Below, in pieces: positions 13,919 through 25,160 of a stretch of DNA of 64,000 nt. Both the position numbers and the translations under genes were made by a program. Below the pieces are notes generated by a model. The model was given only the letters and a program-made list of their open reading frames with translations. It ran no database searches and was not told where the DNA came from. The stretch comes from Lophius americanus (taxonomy: Eukaryota; Chordata; Actinopteri; Lophiiformes; Lophiidae), in the NCBI GenBank assembly GCA_037951165.1, contig JBBDHG010000126.1:620001-684000 (forward strand), written 5' to 3'. The first letter of the stretch is position 1, and each line of letters opens with the position of its first letter.

Positions 13919-14118
13919 TAACAGGACTATGGACCTGAGCCTGCGAGATGCTCTGGGTGGGGGCGCAGGTGGGGTCCCCGGTGGGGCTCCGGCTGAGGCC
14001 CTTCTGAAGAGAGACTTTGTTGCCACACTGGAGAAAGAGAGCTACGATGACAAGGTGGGAGAGACGGTCTCCAAGAGCGACTACCGACCCTTATTGGATG
14101 GAAAGGACATCAAGAGTG
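13919..14118 (+). CDS. map4: map4 start-codon exon (MAP4 N-terminus)
   Basis: MAP4 is a cytosolic protein that binds and stabilises microtubules in non-neuronal and muscle cells. The exon follows a pyrimidine tract ending in gtctccAG (13917-13918). It has 10 bases of 5' UTR and an ATG at 13929 in a strong context (A at -3, G at +4), then 63 codons plus one base (phase 1). A Gly/Ala/Pro-rich insert at residues 10-25 precedes the family signature KRDFVATLE (27-35) and DDKVGETVSKSDYRPLLD (40-57), which closely resembles the vertebrate MAP4 N-terminus. The donor GTAAGA at 14119 is strong. The Gly/Ala insert looks like a fish-specific difference from the mammalian protein. Tau and MAP2 lack this signature, so the assignment is firm; whether it is map4 or a teleost duplicate cannot be told from the window. 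Confidence 0.9.
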
Positions 14119-15143
14119 GTAAGAAGCCATGAGCAGTGATGCCACGACACGGGGAGGGAGGGATGCTGATGTGAAGTCCTGTTTTCTGGACGAGGGAGAT
14201 GTTAGTCGGTTAGCATTTAGAAAAATCAGCCCATGCACAATTTGCATAATCACTAGACTTGAACAGAAGTCGTTTTGGTGGAATCCACTTTCACGGCGGT
14301 GAAACACGGCGACTGATGGGAGCTGACACGTCACTGCGTCGTACCTGTGCACCAGCAGTTTGGAGTTTTCAACACAAATAAGTACTTTTTACTCTCCTAA
14401 AGTCTTTCACATCCAATCTTGCCATTTTTGGCTGTATTGTTTTAAAATTTAAAAATGATTCCTTGTTAATAGTACCTACAATTTTCTCAAAACGTGTCCA
14501 CGTTAAAATCTGGAGACACAAAGAATGAAGTAAAGAGCAAGGAGTAGTACAGCAGATGAAATGTGATAATTAGAGAACCGTTGGAGCTTGGAGCGTCAGC
14601 AAGTTATTAACCCCCCCACTTCATAATTTTAAAATATTTAATAGTAGTTTTCTTCTCTTAAACCTCGTCAACAGTGATATTGAAGAGAAACGGGATAAGC
14701 TGTGTCAAAACACCCTAACCTAACATGAATGAAGGGAACAATGGTTGGATGAGAGACAGAAGGAAGTGGTAGAGCTGGGAGAGAGATGTTAAACTGGAGG
14801 GTTTGAGGAAAAGAAGAGTGATGGGAGGAGAATGGGGGGATAGTACAGGCTGGAGAATTAAATAGAGCAGACAATAAAGCCCTGTAGACACTGACAGAGT
14901 ATGGATTATTACACAGAAGGTTTTGTTCAGTCTAAAGGCGAGCAGGTTAGTTGGTGCCGTGATATTCTAACTAGAGAACCTCCATGGATAGTTGCTGTAT
15001 TTTTATCTATTCATCATTAATAGATTTATTATTATTATATGGGTGATTTTTTTTTGTGAAGTATCTTCTTTTACCAAGGATGTATATTGTTTTCAGTTGT
15101 TTTAAGGGTTTAGATAAAATTCAGTGTTGTAAATCCAGGCCTA

Positions 15144-15177
15144 TATTTATATCCCCGAATTCTCGGGGATATAAATA
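15144..15177. repeat. Perfect 15-bp hairpin in dispersed repeat
   Basis: TATTTATATCCCCGA at 15144-15158 is the exact reverse complement of 15163-15177, with a 4-base ATTC loop. It lies at the left edge of a dispersed-repeat copy. Confidence 0.9.
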
Positions 15178-15940
15178 GTCCAATTTAGTCCAAATTCAAT
15201 GCAAATGAGATATTTCTTGTTTGTATAATTTTTTACTCGAGTATTTAATAATATACGCACTAGAGAGAGCTTTTTTCATAGGAAACAGTTTTCTGTGCAC
15301 AACTCTGTCATGTATTATTTTCCATTGTAATGCCCACATCAATCTTAGTGTGAGGAAGAATTAGATTGATTTTGGGACGGAAGAGTTGAAGATTTCTGAT
15401 ACTAAAAGCTTTTTGTTGTCAATATTGGTGCATATGCATCGACTCAATGCGATGTATATTGTATATATCATATTTTACTCTAAAAGTTCACATTTGACTC
15501 ACTAGGGGGAGTTTCTTTTATGAAAAACTATATTTTCCAGAAATGCCTGAAAAACTTTCACGGATCATTTTCAAAACTTAAGACCCTTAGTGCGAGGAGA
15601 AACTGGATTGATTTTGAGAAAAGGTCAGTTGCATATTTCAAACACTTGGGGGTGCTTTAGCCCCAAAATTGTCATAACAACATAATTTCTCAACCGCTGG
15701 TTTGGTTTATCCAAATTTCATGCATATGAATCAACGCAAGGAAACTATCTTTAATACATCATCATTTACTATAACAGCTGATATTTTACTCATTATGAAA
15801 AACACTTTTTTTTCAGACATAACTTCACATTGAATTTGGATAATTCAATCAGGGGATTGCTTGTTCAATCCAGGGGATTCGGGATTGGGGAATTTCGTGG
15901 ATAAACCCTTGCTGTTGGCGACAGCATAGGTCTAGTTCTC
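15178..15940 (-). repeat. Unnamed dispersed repeat, longest copy
   Basis: This copy ends on the right with GGCGACAGCATAGGTCTAGT, the reverse complement of the GCTGTCG terminal motif in the plus-oriented copies (53318, 61255). Going left it shows 'caatcaggggattgcttgttcaatccaggggatt', then several internal modules that each contain 'tatgaatc(g)a', 'tattttactc', 'cactaggggga' and a reference to a 'gaggaaaaactggattgattttggga'-like block. The modules recur two to three times inside the copy, so the element seems to have an internally repetitive body. No protein frame is present. Confidence 0.5.
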
Positions 15941-17454
15941 TATGATAAACACCGATTCCACCAATATCAAATTGTAATAAAAAAGGCTATTAGAGCATCT
16001 GTTGCTGTTGAAATGCACAAACCAGCAAGCCAACATAAAGTTTATTTTGAAGAAGTTGATGATATGTGATGAATGCATATAAAACAGGTGATATGTAATA
16101 ATTATTCTTTCAGAAACTTTTCAGTCCAGCAACTGTTTTTGGCGGCTGATGACTCCTCTGGGACTGTTGAATGATAACGATGGTGGATCTGCTAAGACGG
16201 TGATGGAGAAGTTGGTGTAGTTGAAGCTCTATTAGCAGTACGAAAGAACTTGAGGTACAGAGGAAATCTAAACCAAACAGTCAACAGTCAGAAGAAAGGC
16301 AAATATTGAGGGTCCTTCATCGTGATATTGGATAGTTCTGACAAGCTGCTTTGAACAGAGGAGCCTCAGCATTCATCGACAGCTGCAGACTGAAAAGCAG
16401 GAGGGAAAGACTAAGCTTGTATTATATTGAGAAATAAAACTGTGGCCCAAGGGAGCAGAACAGAAATCGTACTGAGTGACTTTCATCTACAGTTTCATAA
16501 TATGTCAGTAAGTATACAAATAAGAACCATAGCTGGATAAATTAATCAATAGTCATGTTTGAGGGAGGAAACACAAGATAAAACAGTTAGCTAAAAGAAA
16601 ATGGAAATCAGCTAGCTATCATTAAAATTAGGAGGTTGCCTCATTTTGATCGGCCTGTTTATTTGATCAATGACCGGCAGTTCAATGATAATCATGGACC
16701 TCTTCAGTTTTATATTATGAATAAAACAAAATACTCAGATTCAACTCAGAGCCACTAGGGATCATTATGAGAGAGTGAGTGGGTGTGGGTGTGGGCGTTT
16801 ATTCTGTGAAAATGACATAATTACTGATTCTAATTGCTTCAACAGCAAGCGTGTGTATACTTAAATTAGCTGCAGGACTGTCTTTTGTCTTCTGGTGGGT
16901 TTATTCCCTTTAGGTTTCCTTCTATCAATCGATCTTCTCTCTCTGTCACCATCTATTACTTTTTGTTGCTCCCTCTGTCCTTCAGTCCAGCCGTCCTCAC
17001 TCTTTAGCTCTTGCTGTCATTGCTACGCTGTACCAGCCTGCAGACATTGCTGTATAAGCATCATTGCCATCACAAAACCAACTAACACACACACACTTGG
17101 TAAATTAGCAGCCAGCTACTGGCAGATTGGTGGAATGAGTTTAATGTTAGCCTCTTTAGGTGTCAGTGTTTGACATGCGACATCACAGGGCTGAAGGGGA
17201 CAGAGGCTTGGCTACCTTTCTATATTCTGACACCCGAAGACGGATGTCGGTCTAATATAGAGCGGAGATACTCACTTTTATATAGTTGACTGACTTAAGA
17301 CACAATTAAAATGAACATATAGATAGAAAGCCTGACCTTTCCATGCTGGCCAACTGTTATGCCCGACTGGAAGTATGCGCTCTACTGAGTACCCCTCTAG
17401 TTGGAGAAAGGAATACAACACAACACAATACAACACAACATAGTACTCCAACTT

Positions 17455-17630
17455 CCTACTAATACTACTACTACTACTACTACGAATTCTACTACTACTA
17501 CTACTTGCACTACTACTACTACTTCTTCTTCTACTTCTACTACTTCTACTTCTACTACTTCTACTTCTACTTCTACTTCTACTACTACTACCAGTACTTC
17601 TACTTCTACTTCTACTACTACTTCTACTAC
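17455..17630 (+). repeat. (TAC/TTC)n trinucleotide array
   Basis: About 175 bases of mixed ACT, TTC and TTCTAC triplets. It yields long Thr, Ser/Arg or Val/Glu homopolymer-like frames in several frames on both strands, none of which should be taken as genes. Confidence 0.95.
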
Positions 17631-19450
17631 ATCCAATAAGAGTGTAAGACATGCTGAACAGAAGGGTCTTGGTCTGTTTCACCAAAAAAATGTCGGTCAC
17701 AAAAAAACACGTTGTTTTTATTAATCTAAAATTTGAAAAGCAGCTCCGTCCAAAGACCAAAATCAAGTTGTTCAGAAAGGCTTCAAACATAAAGGGTTTT
17801 ATAGCAATTTTTTTTTAAACAGGGCAATAGAGGTGATCAGACTATCGGACGTGATAATTACATGTAAAGATACCAGATACTGTTGCAATAAAGAAGGATA
17901 ATTGCAGCTGATGCGTTTAAATATGAATTGAAGCCAGTGGGTCTTTCTTCTTACCTTTGGAAATGAATCCTGCCTCATACATTGTATAACGATGGGTATG
18001 GAAAAGCCCTCAGCTTATTACGGAATCTGCGGATTTGTGCTATCTTAAGTGGAACAAGATTGGATTTAGTTGAAAAATAACACGCAGTACTCAAGAATAG
18101 AAGTATTAATCTAGAGACAAGTTTCTTATGGATACTGAGTATAAAGCAGTGTTGGGATCGACGTAGGATACTGATAATATAGTTTACCTTTTGGAGAACA
18201 TAACCTATATGCATTTTGATTGTTAGCTGTGGATTAATGTAGTCAATAAGAAGTTTATCTCTGTCAGGGTAGAACTCACCAAAGGAATGCGCGGATTTTG
18301 CTGATGCGAAACCGTGAGCGGATATTTCAAAACTATGACTAACAAAAATATGACTTTTTTGTTTAAACCAAAACTGAAATTATTAAAAGATACAGGCTGA
18401 GATTAAAGATGATATTGAGTCTGCCACCCAGAGATGTCATGCAATATCTGGCAATGTGTATATTGCTGGCAGAACTCCAGTTCTAGCGCCCGGGTTCCTA
18501 ACAAACAACTATTGCAGGTGCTTCTGGGCGGTCACAGCAATCCCTCAGCAGAACCATGTGGGATGTTACACCAGCCATTGCTCGTAGATCAGCCAGACTC
18601 GTAAGTTTTCCCTAAGGCAGACAGGAAATTGAGGGGAACAAGCATAAATTCTTCAGTGTCGCCACTGACACTGTTTTGGCCACAGATTCAGCACCATGGA
18701 CAGCTCTGTTCAAACTCTTTGATTTATATATATTTATATATATTCATCTCATTTTAGAATGCTGTGACAAAAAAAAAAAGGATGCATAGGCAGACTTTAA
18801 TTGTTTCATGAAACTCCAGGTACAAGATTAGTTTCATGATTAAAATACAGTTTCATGTAAGGCTTGAGAGGCAATGAATAATACTACTTCTTTTATTGTG
18901 CACTTCAGATCATTCCATCTGCTTTACGCAGTCTACACAGTTATGCGTTTGGACACACCAACTAAACTGACAGACTGGGAAATGTTATCCCAAATGTGGT
19001 TTCCTGTTGTCCCACTTTGGTTTTGTCACTTGAATGAAGTACAATGCTGCTGCGTCTCTTGTATCAAGGCTTCCAGCTCGCAGTTTTTCTCATTTTTCTT
19101 TTCCATTCTGCCTTTGTCCCACCGACTGTGTTGTAGGCGCAAAGACAACATTTTTAACTTTCCACATTGATAAATTCAATCAGATGCAAATCTGGGGCAA
19201 CACGAATGCTCAATGGCGACAATTTGTGGGCGTTTTTGCGTTGGCATATCATTGATGTTTTGTGAATTTGCTCCCTAAAGAAGGCGCAAATACCTGTTGC
19301 AAATGTTGTCCAATTCGTGGTACAATTAGAGGCTGCAATTTATTCTTTGTGAAGTCGCGCCCGTTTAAGGCAGGGGGATACACCGTTTTTGCAGTTTATT
19401 ACAGCTAGGTTTGGTTTTCAGTCAAATACTATAGTATAAGTTGATTAGCA

Positions 19451-19660
19451 CTAAGATGTGAGGTGAAAGGCCAGTTTGAAAGACATTGAAAATGATGGGA
19501 GGGATGCCTGAATCTTTAATGAGTAAGATTTAGATGTGTGTATGACTGTATCATCTGCATAACGTTGAGCACAGCAGTCATTATATATATTTAGCAACTT
19601 GTTTACAAAGCTAGATAAGACAAGTGGGCCCACATTTGAGCTCTGGGGCCTGGCACTTTG
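19451..19660 (-). mobile_element. LINE reverse transcriptase fragment (YADD box)
   Basis: Translated on the minus strand, this segment contains SSNVGPLVLSSFVNKLLN followed by QRYADDTVIHT. YADDT is the catalytic motif of reverse transcriptase (two metal-binding Asp), and the preceding 'GPL..S.(F/Y)(V/I)N.L' is the usual upstream motif of CR1/L2-type LINEs. The frame then runs into a SINE-like insertion at 19681. It is a dead fragment, probably part of the same element as 21030-21840. Confidence 0.7.
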
Positions 19661-19680
19661 ATGAAATGACAAATCGGATT

Positions 19681-19925
19681 TGTTATTATGAAGCAGAAAT
19701 CCTTTATTAATCACACACAGCCTTGCACAGGACAATGTAGTGAAATTATTTCTCTGCATTTGACCCATCCCTGAGGGAGCCCCCTTTTTAAGTTCCAGGG
19801 GAGCCAGAGTTTCAGGGTCGTGCTCTAGGACCCAACTACAAGTGGACGCTGGTAGGACTTGCACCGGCTACCTTCCGATCTTTTGATTGGGAGTCGGCTG
19901 ATCTACCCACTGAGCTTAGCAGCCC
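19681..19925 (-). mobile_element. tRNA-derived SINE
   Basis: Read on the minus strand it starts with GCTAAGCTCAGTGGGTAGAT, a Pol III A-box-like tRNA head, followed by a B-box-like stretch near GGTGCAAGTCCTACC. The body reads GGGATGGGTCAAATGCAGAG and ends with AATAAAGGATTTCTGC, as in SINE families of percomorph fish. It sits within minus-strand LINE reverse transcriptase sequence, so it inserted after that LINE. Confidence 0.7.
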
Positions 19926-20077
19926 CAGGAAAAACTACTGTTTTGGCATGAAGGCAGATTGAGATGGTTATAGGATTTTGATCATTATGAGAAAGTATTA
20001 AAGTGAAGTACATTCGAGTTTCTCAAAGACTTTAGTAATTAAACACAAAATGGAGATGGGTTTGAAGAAAAAAGTCT

Positions 20078-20145
20078 GCTCCAACCACCACTCTCTCACT
20101 CCTGGGAATACTCTCCATCACTTCATCCAACTTACTCCAGAATAA
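20078..20145 (-). mobile_element. Short RTE LINE fragment
   Basis: The text CTCCAACCACCACTCTCTC...GGGAATACTCTCCATCACTT repeats, almost base for base, part of the RTE element at 24510-24570 (endonuclease region, minus strand). Confidence 0.6.
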
Positions 20146-20453
20146 ATAAATTGTAATTGTTATATTTGTAGTTTAGGTTTATTTTGGGCTTTCCTGTCTT
20201 TCCACGTGGATGTCTGCGATGATGGCGAGCCACCCAATACGTGAACTTCCCTGCCACAGTTTGTGGTTGGCTGAACTTTTATGACCTTTTTAACCTTTTT
20301 TGAATGAGGCAGACATGACTGAAGTTTTGAGACAAAGAAGAAAACTTTTGACTCAGAGAAAATAACTATTTTCTTTAAATAGTTTTCAAAATATTTTGTT
20401 TATATTTGTTTTTATTTTTTCAGTTTTGTAATACAAATCATTCTAAAGTTCAA

Positions 20454-20985
20454 CTAGGAACTGGTCACAAGAGCATCACCTCCTTTATATCTAGGTATCA
20501 TTCTCGACAGCACATTATCTTTTGAAGCACACATCAATAAAATCACTCGGTTTAAATACTTCCACCTACAAAACATCCTTTGCCCGTCCCTCCCACATAA
20601 TAGCACCCCCATCCTCGTCCACGCCTTATACATCCTGAACAGACCACCGCAACTCTCTCCTCTCTGGTCTTCCACACAAGCTCCTCCATAACCTCTGACC
20701 TCCGTACTGTTCGTCTTCCTCCTCCCTGCTCCTTACACCTCCTTTCCGTTGATCATCAATGGGGTCCAGGGCTTTTAGCCTTGCAGCCCCTCGTCTCTGG
20801 AACTCTCTCCAACAATCCATCCGTGAAACTGAATAACTCCCACTTACAAATCCTTTTTTCAAATTGCACATCATTTTACTAATGTCTTGATAGTTGTTGT
20901 TTTTATTAGTTGTATCTGTAAGATGACGTCGAGTGTCCTGAAAGGCGGCCATAATTGAAAAAAATTATTATTATTAATATTTACT
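20454..20985 (+). mobile_element. L2-type LINE C-terminal end
   Basis: Plus-strand translation, with frameshifts, gives LGIILDSTLSFEAHINKIT and later AFSLAAPRLWNSL. These are the '(N)LG(V/I)..D..LSFE.HI..(I/L)(T/S)' and 'AFS.AAPRLWNSLP' motifs at the C-terminal side of fish L2-clade reverse transcriptases. An ATTATTATTATTAA tail follows near 20966, as expected of an L2 3' end. It lies opposite in orientation to the flanking LINE pieces, so it probably inserted into them. Confidence 0.7.
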
Positions 20986-21026
20986 GTTATTAAATTAGCC
21001 TTGTATAATAATACAAGATTGATAAA

Positions 21027-21840
21027 CTAATAAACCAATTTTTCTGTACCATCAAGGCCTGGACTGCTGTTGACACTGAGTTCATTAATAGCAATCTGAA
21101 CTTCAGTAAGAATGATTTTTCTGACGGAAATCAGAATTATCTCTCGACTGCCTGCACATGGCCCATGCTGTGTCCCTCTGTCTATATAAACTCCTAAGTT
21201 CTTGGCTGATCCAAGACAGATTTTGACCCGTAACGCAAACAGTTTACCAAGGAGCGTGTTTGTCGATGACTTCCCTGAGGTCAGTGTACAGAAAATTCCA
21301 GGCATTCTGTACATTGGGTTTAAATTGGTATCATTCCCACTTGATAACAACTCGGTCATTAATAATCAAATTTAAATTCATTCTCCTTTACTGTCTTATT
21401 TTATAAGTCTTGGTAGCATTTTGGTGTGAAAATTTTCCAGACACAATAGAAATCTGATCGATTACAGAGGCAATCAGACAAAACATCTGCCCTTAGGGTT
21501 ATCTATCAGGTTGTTGGAAATAATCGACTTTTTAGTTGGCAGGGTAAGATCTGTGAACTAATGAAAGTTTTTATATTGTTGTACAATTTATCTAGATGTT
21601 TTTTGTAGAAATCCACTTGTAGAATGAATTCAGTTTGAAATAGAATAGATCTGAATGTAGAAATCAGACAGTGAAATGGCTCAGTGGGTGCAGAGGGAGG
21701 TCTATAAATACTATCTATAGTTATATATTTATTAGCATGGAAGATTGTTTTAACAAGGATACATTCAAAATAAAGAGTCTTGACTGTGGATAAGATAAAC
21801 TCAGAGCCAAGTTTAGAGGGAACGTACGGACTCACCGCTC
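21027..21840 (-). mobile_element. LINE endonuclease and reverse transcriptase start, broken
   Basis: Minus-strand frames read IYRPPSAPTEPFHCLISTF with FILQVDF (apurinic endonuclease region of fish LINEs, where the usual motif is IYRPP...GDFN), and then EVQIAINELSVNSSPGLDG. The latter is the 'AI..L..(N/K)SSPG.DG' motif that opens the reverse transcriptase domain. The endonuclease catalytic Asp-Phe-Asn is degraded to VDFYKK. Together with 19451-19660 it looks like one LINE split by the L2 and SINE insertions. Confidence 0.65.
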
Positions 21841-22196
21841 CACCCCTGGAGCATCAATCAGATCTGTACAGAGCATCTGTGAAAATCATTTGATTATCCA
21901 ATATGCCACCAGTGAGCCACGTGTCTGACAATATGATTACGTTTGGTTTATGCAGGCCAAGCCATGGACGGAGAAAAAATCCATTTTTGGCACAAGACTC
22001 CTAATATTCAAATAAAGATCTTTAGTCCGTCAGCATCACCGGCACTATTCAAAAGTAGTTTCAGTTGTAGCTGGATCAAAAAAAGAAGAAAAGTGTTCCC
22101 GGCTGCTAAAAATAGACACAAATCCATTAGCGCTTTTAGCCCAGCACTCAGCATTGTTTGGAAATGTGGACGGTTCTGTCATGCTAAATACATTAT

Positions 22197-22350
22197 CTTC
22201 TTCTTCTTTCGGCCGTCCCTTTCGGGTTTGCCACACAGCATCAACTTTTTCCATTCAAAGGCTTTTACCCTGCCGGCTAAGGGTATTTGCTAACCCGGGT
22301 TCCCACCGATGTGGTTTGGAAATCACTTTTGTGTTCCGCATATACCTTAT
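22197..22350 (-). mobile_element. Short RTE-derived composite element, copy 1
   Basis: It starts with TTCTTCTTCTTTCGGCCGTC and GTTTGCCACACAGCATCA, the antisense 3' end of fish RTE LINEs. It then changes to the antisense 5' region (CCTGCCGGCTAAGGGTATTT, AACCCGGGTTCCCACC, GTGTTCCGCATA). The central several kilobases of RTE are absent, which gives a SINE-sized derivative. A sister copy in the opposite orientation lies at 29371-29565. Confidence 0.6.
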
Positions 22351-22724
22351 AAAAAGCTGTTGGGTTGTGACCCGGTCAGTGTGAAGTTGAACATGAGTAA
22401 AAAGTGAGAGTTTGTTCAAAATATCTCATCATTCTTTGCCGTGAACATACAGAAGGTATGTCCACATCCAATTCACCTCACATTTTCACTCTACTGGCTG
22501 GGTGGTGATTATTTATACATGGATTAGTTGTTTTTTATCAGATTCTGTACTTGTCCTCTAATTTGTAATTTCAAGTCAACGCCTTCCTCTGAAAGAGAGG
22601 CAAGTACAAAATGTCCACAGACACCATTAAATTATAATTGCTGACAAGTGTCGTCTGAATAACATTGGTTACCTCATTACCATGGTGACTGTCAAGAAAA
22701 TGAGAGAATCAGAACATCCATTTA

Positions 22725-22761
22725 TCTCCAGAACTGAAGGTCTTGCCTTCAGTTCTGGAGA
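22725..22761. repeat. Perfect 16-bp hairpin
   Basis: CTCCAGAACTGAAGG (22726-22740) is followed by the 5-base loop TCTTG and its exact reverse complement (22746-22760). One more T:A pair extends the stem. No longer precursor-like stem surrounds it. Confidence 0.95.
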
Positions 22762-24427
22762 GTAATCTGACATTTTTATATTTTTGCATGTTCTCTACGT
22801 GTTTAGTTTAGTATGATTCTAAACCGTCAGAGTTACTGTCAATCATCTCATAACATCTTTGATGTGCCCATGCCCTGCTGGTGTGATCATAATGGCACAC
22901 ATCTCCTGACTGTAGATGTGTGTATATTTGTGTCTGTGTGTGTGACACTAAGCACTTGTGACTCAACCCCCCGGCTGCCTTCTGTATGGATGGGTGCGCC
23001 TGTATAGAACTGACACCTCATGTTTCACCACAGGGTTTCTCAAATATTTTCACATCTTCTGTCAAATAGACATTAGCCATTAGACTTGCATGTAGTGGAT
23101 TGTATTCTCATTGTATTATTCTGTTTAAACCTAAACATTATTCCGTCTCACTTTCAAACAATTAAAATTAGACCCAAAATTGAATTATCTATTCTGGCCA
23201 AGGTCCGAACAGACCCTTTGGACAAACCACCAGTCAAACATATACGAGGGAAAAACATAACCTTAATTAAGACACCGTGATGGAAATCTTAATAATCAAA
23301 ATCCAACGGTTTAGTCACATTTTTATCACCTGAAACGCCACACCCTTCACAGTTATCACCCATTCAAACCTTCCAAATTTGGAGGGATATTTAAACTGCA
23401 ATAATTTCTCATCTCTCCACCTTACTCTGCCACTGCTCTGCATCAGCATAGCTACCTGCTCTTTACAACCCTTCCACCACCCCAGCATCAACCGAGACTT
23501 GGGGGTTAAGATATTTGCTCATCAAAATCTTGCTGTAAATATATATGTGGCGAGTGATGACATCGGCACATTGGCGCAAAATCTTATGTTTTGCTACAAG
23601 AATAAAAAGGAAATGGTAACGTGGATTTTCTGACTGAACTGCTTTTCTCCTTCTACTTTTAGTATCCCTTTATTTTCTCCTGCCCTGATTCTTTTTTTTC
23701 TTTTTGCCTTATCTTCTGTACACTGTTTATGGCCTCCCTTATATTTCTCTAGAGGGAAATGCTTTGTTCTCCTGTTAATTTCAATCTTAGTAATGATAAT
23801 AATAATAATAATAATATTAATGTGAAGGCTGTGAAGTCATCTCTGGTCTTCGTTGAGCGGCTGAAGTAAACATGACTGCTAAGCAGGTTGGCAAAAGCTC
23901 ATCAGCCCTGAATATCTGTAAGGGCAAACCTTTTTTCTGTTTTGTTTCCCTTATTCAGGGTCATATTTCATAGCACCTACTTATAAAACAGGTCATATCA
24001 TGTTATGTATGAGCTTTATCCAGTTCAGTAGATGGTTAGTTGGTATTCTTAGATTCATAAAGGATTATACATAAACTGCCAAAATGCAAAAGTTATTCTA
24101 CTTTGGTGTTTTTGAACAGGAATGACACGAGGACATCCACATAGAATTTAGCACACAGCAGGTCTGATTAGGATCCAAGTATTATTGATCATCTGTGGAT
24201 CCATGATGTTTAACTTCATGGGCCTCTCGGATAATTCACGACTGTGACATAGAAATGACTAATCTGACGGACTTACACTAAGATCAGACTGTGGGGGAAA
24301 CTTTGCTGATTCACTTTGACGCGGATTTGACATATCTTGTAAAGTTACTTAAAGACATCCTTCAGAAAATTATTGAATATTGTCGCTCTACAGCTAAATG
24401 TTGCGGTTACCACCTCCCAGTGTCTAT

Positions 24428-25160
24428 GGTCTGTATAAGATGTAGTCCATCTGTGCGCTCCTACCTCCTGTTAAAATCCGTGTTCACCACAGCCATTTCC
24501 TTCGACGTCCGCTCCAACCACCACTCTCTCTCTCCTGGGAATACTCTCCATCACTTCATCCAACTCCCTCAAGAAATTCTCTTTCTCTTCCCACTCACAA
24601 CCAACTTGTGAGGCATAAGCACTGACACATTCATCATCACAACTCCAATTTATATCTTCATACTCATCACCCTGTCTGAAACTCTCCACCTCCAGAACAC
24701 TCTTCCCACACTCCTTCAGGATATGCCTACCCCATTTCTCCTCCCATCTACTCCATGGTAAAACTGTTTGTACCCTCCTCATATGCTTCTAGCCATTCCA
24801 CTTAGTCTCTTGGACACATATTATATCTTCCTTCCTTCTCTCCATCATATCAGCTAGTTCGCCACCTTTCCCTGTCGTTGTGCCAACATTTAAAGGTTCT
24901 ACTCTCAACCACCCGCCCTCCAGTCTTTCCTCATCTCTCACACTCTCCTGGTACGTCTCCCCCCTCTCCATCTCCTTTTTCTTTGATCAACAGTAGCATA
25001 GTTTCTGATGGCACCCTCCTGATTAACAGAGCCAGTGGTGGTCGTTGTCAACCTGGTACCCGACCGATTCGGTTTAGAAATCAGTTTCTTGTTCCACATG
25101 TTGATTTGGCATAGGTTATACGTAGGATGCCTGTCATGACGCAACACTCCCCATTTATCT
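24428..25160 (-). mobile_element. RTE-type LINE fragment (5' region and endonuclease)
   Basis: The minus strand encodes LNVGTTTGKGGELADMMERR and DIICVQETKWNG, then CVSAYASQVGCEWEEKE, ELDEVMESIPRRERVVVGAD. This is the apurinic endonuclease domain of fish RTE LINEs; host-genome annotations often mislabel it 'craniofacial development protein 2-like'. The part nearest 25160 matches the RTE 5' leader (GCATCCTACGTATAACC region). Frame breaks and a truncated 3' side, with no reverse transcriptase domain, show it is dead. Confidence 0.8.

Noticed and set aside
17278..17790. Arg/Ser-rich minus-strand frame resembling an SR protein
   Set aside because: The RS-like run is the (TAC/TTC)n array read backwards. 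Other frames give Val/Glu and Thr runs of equal length.
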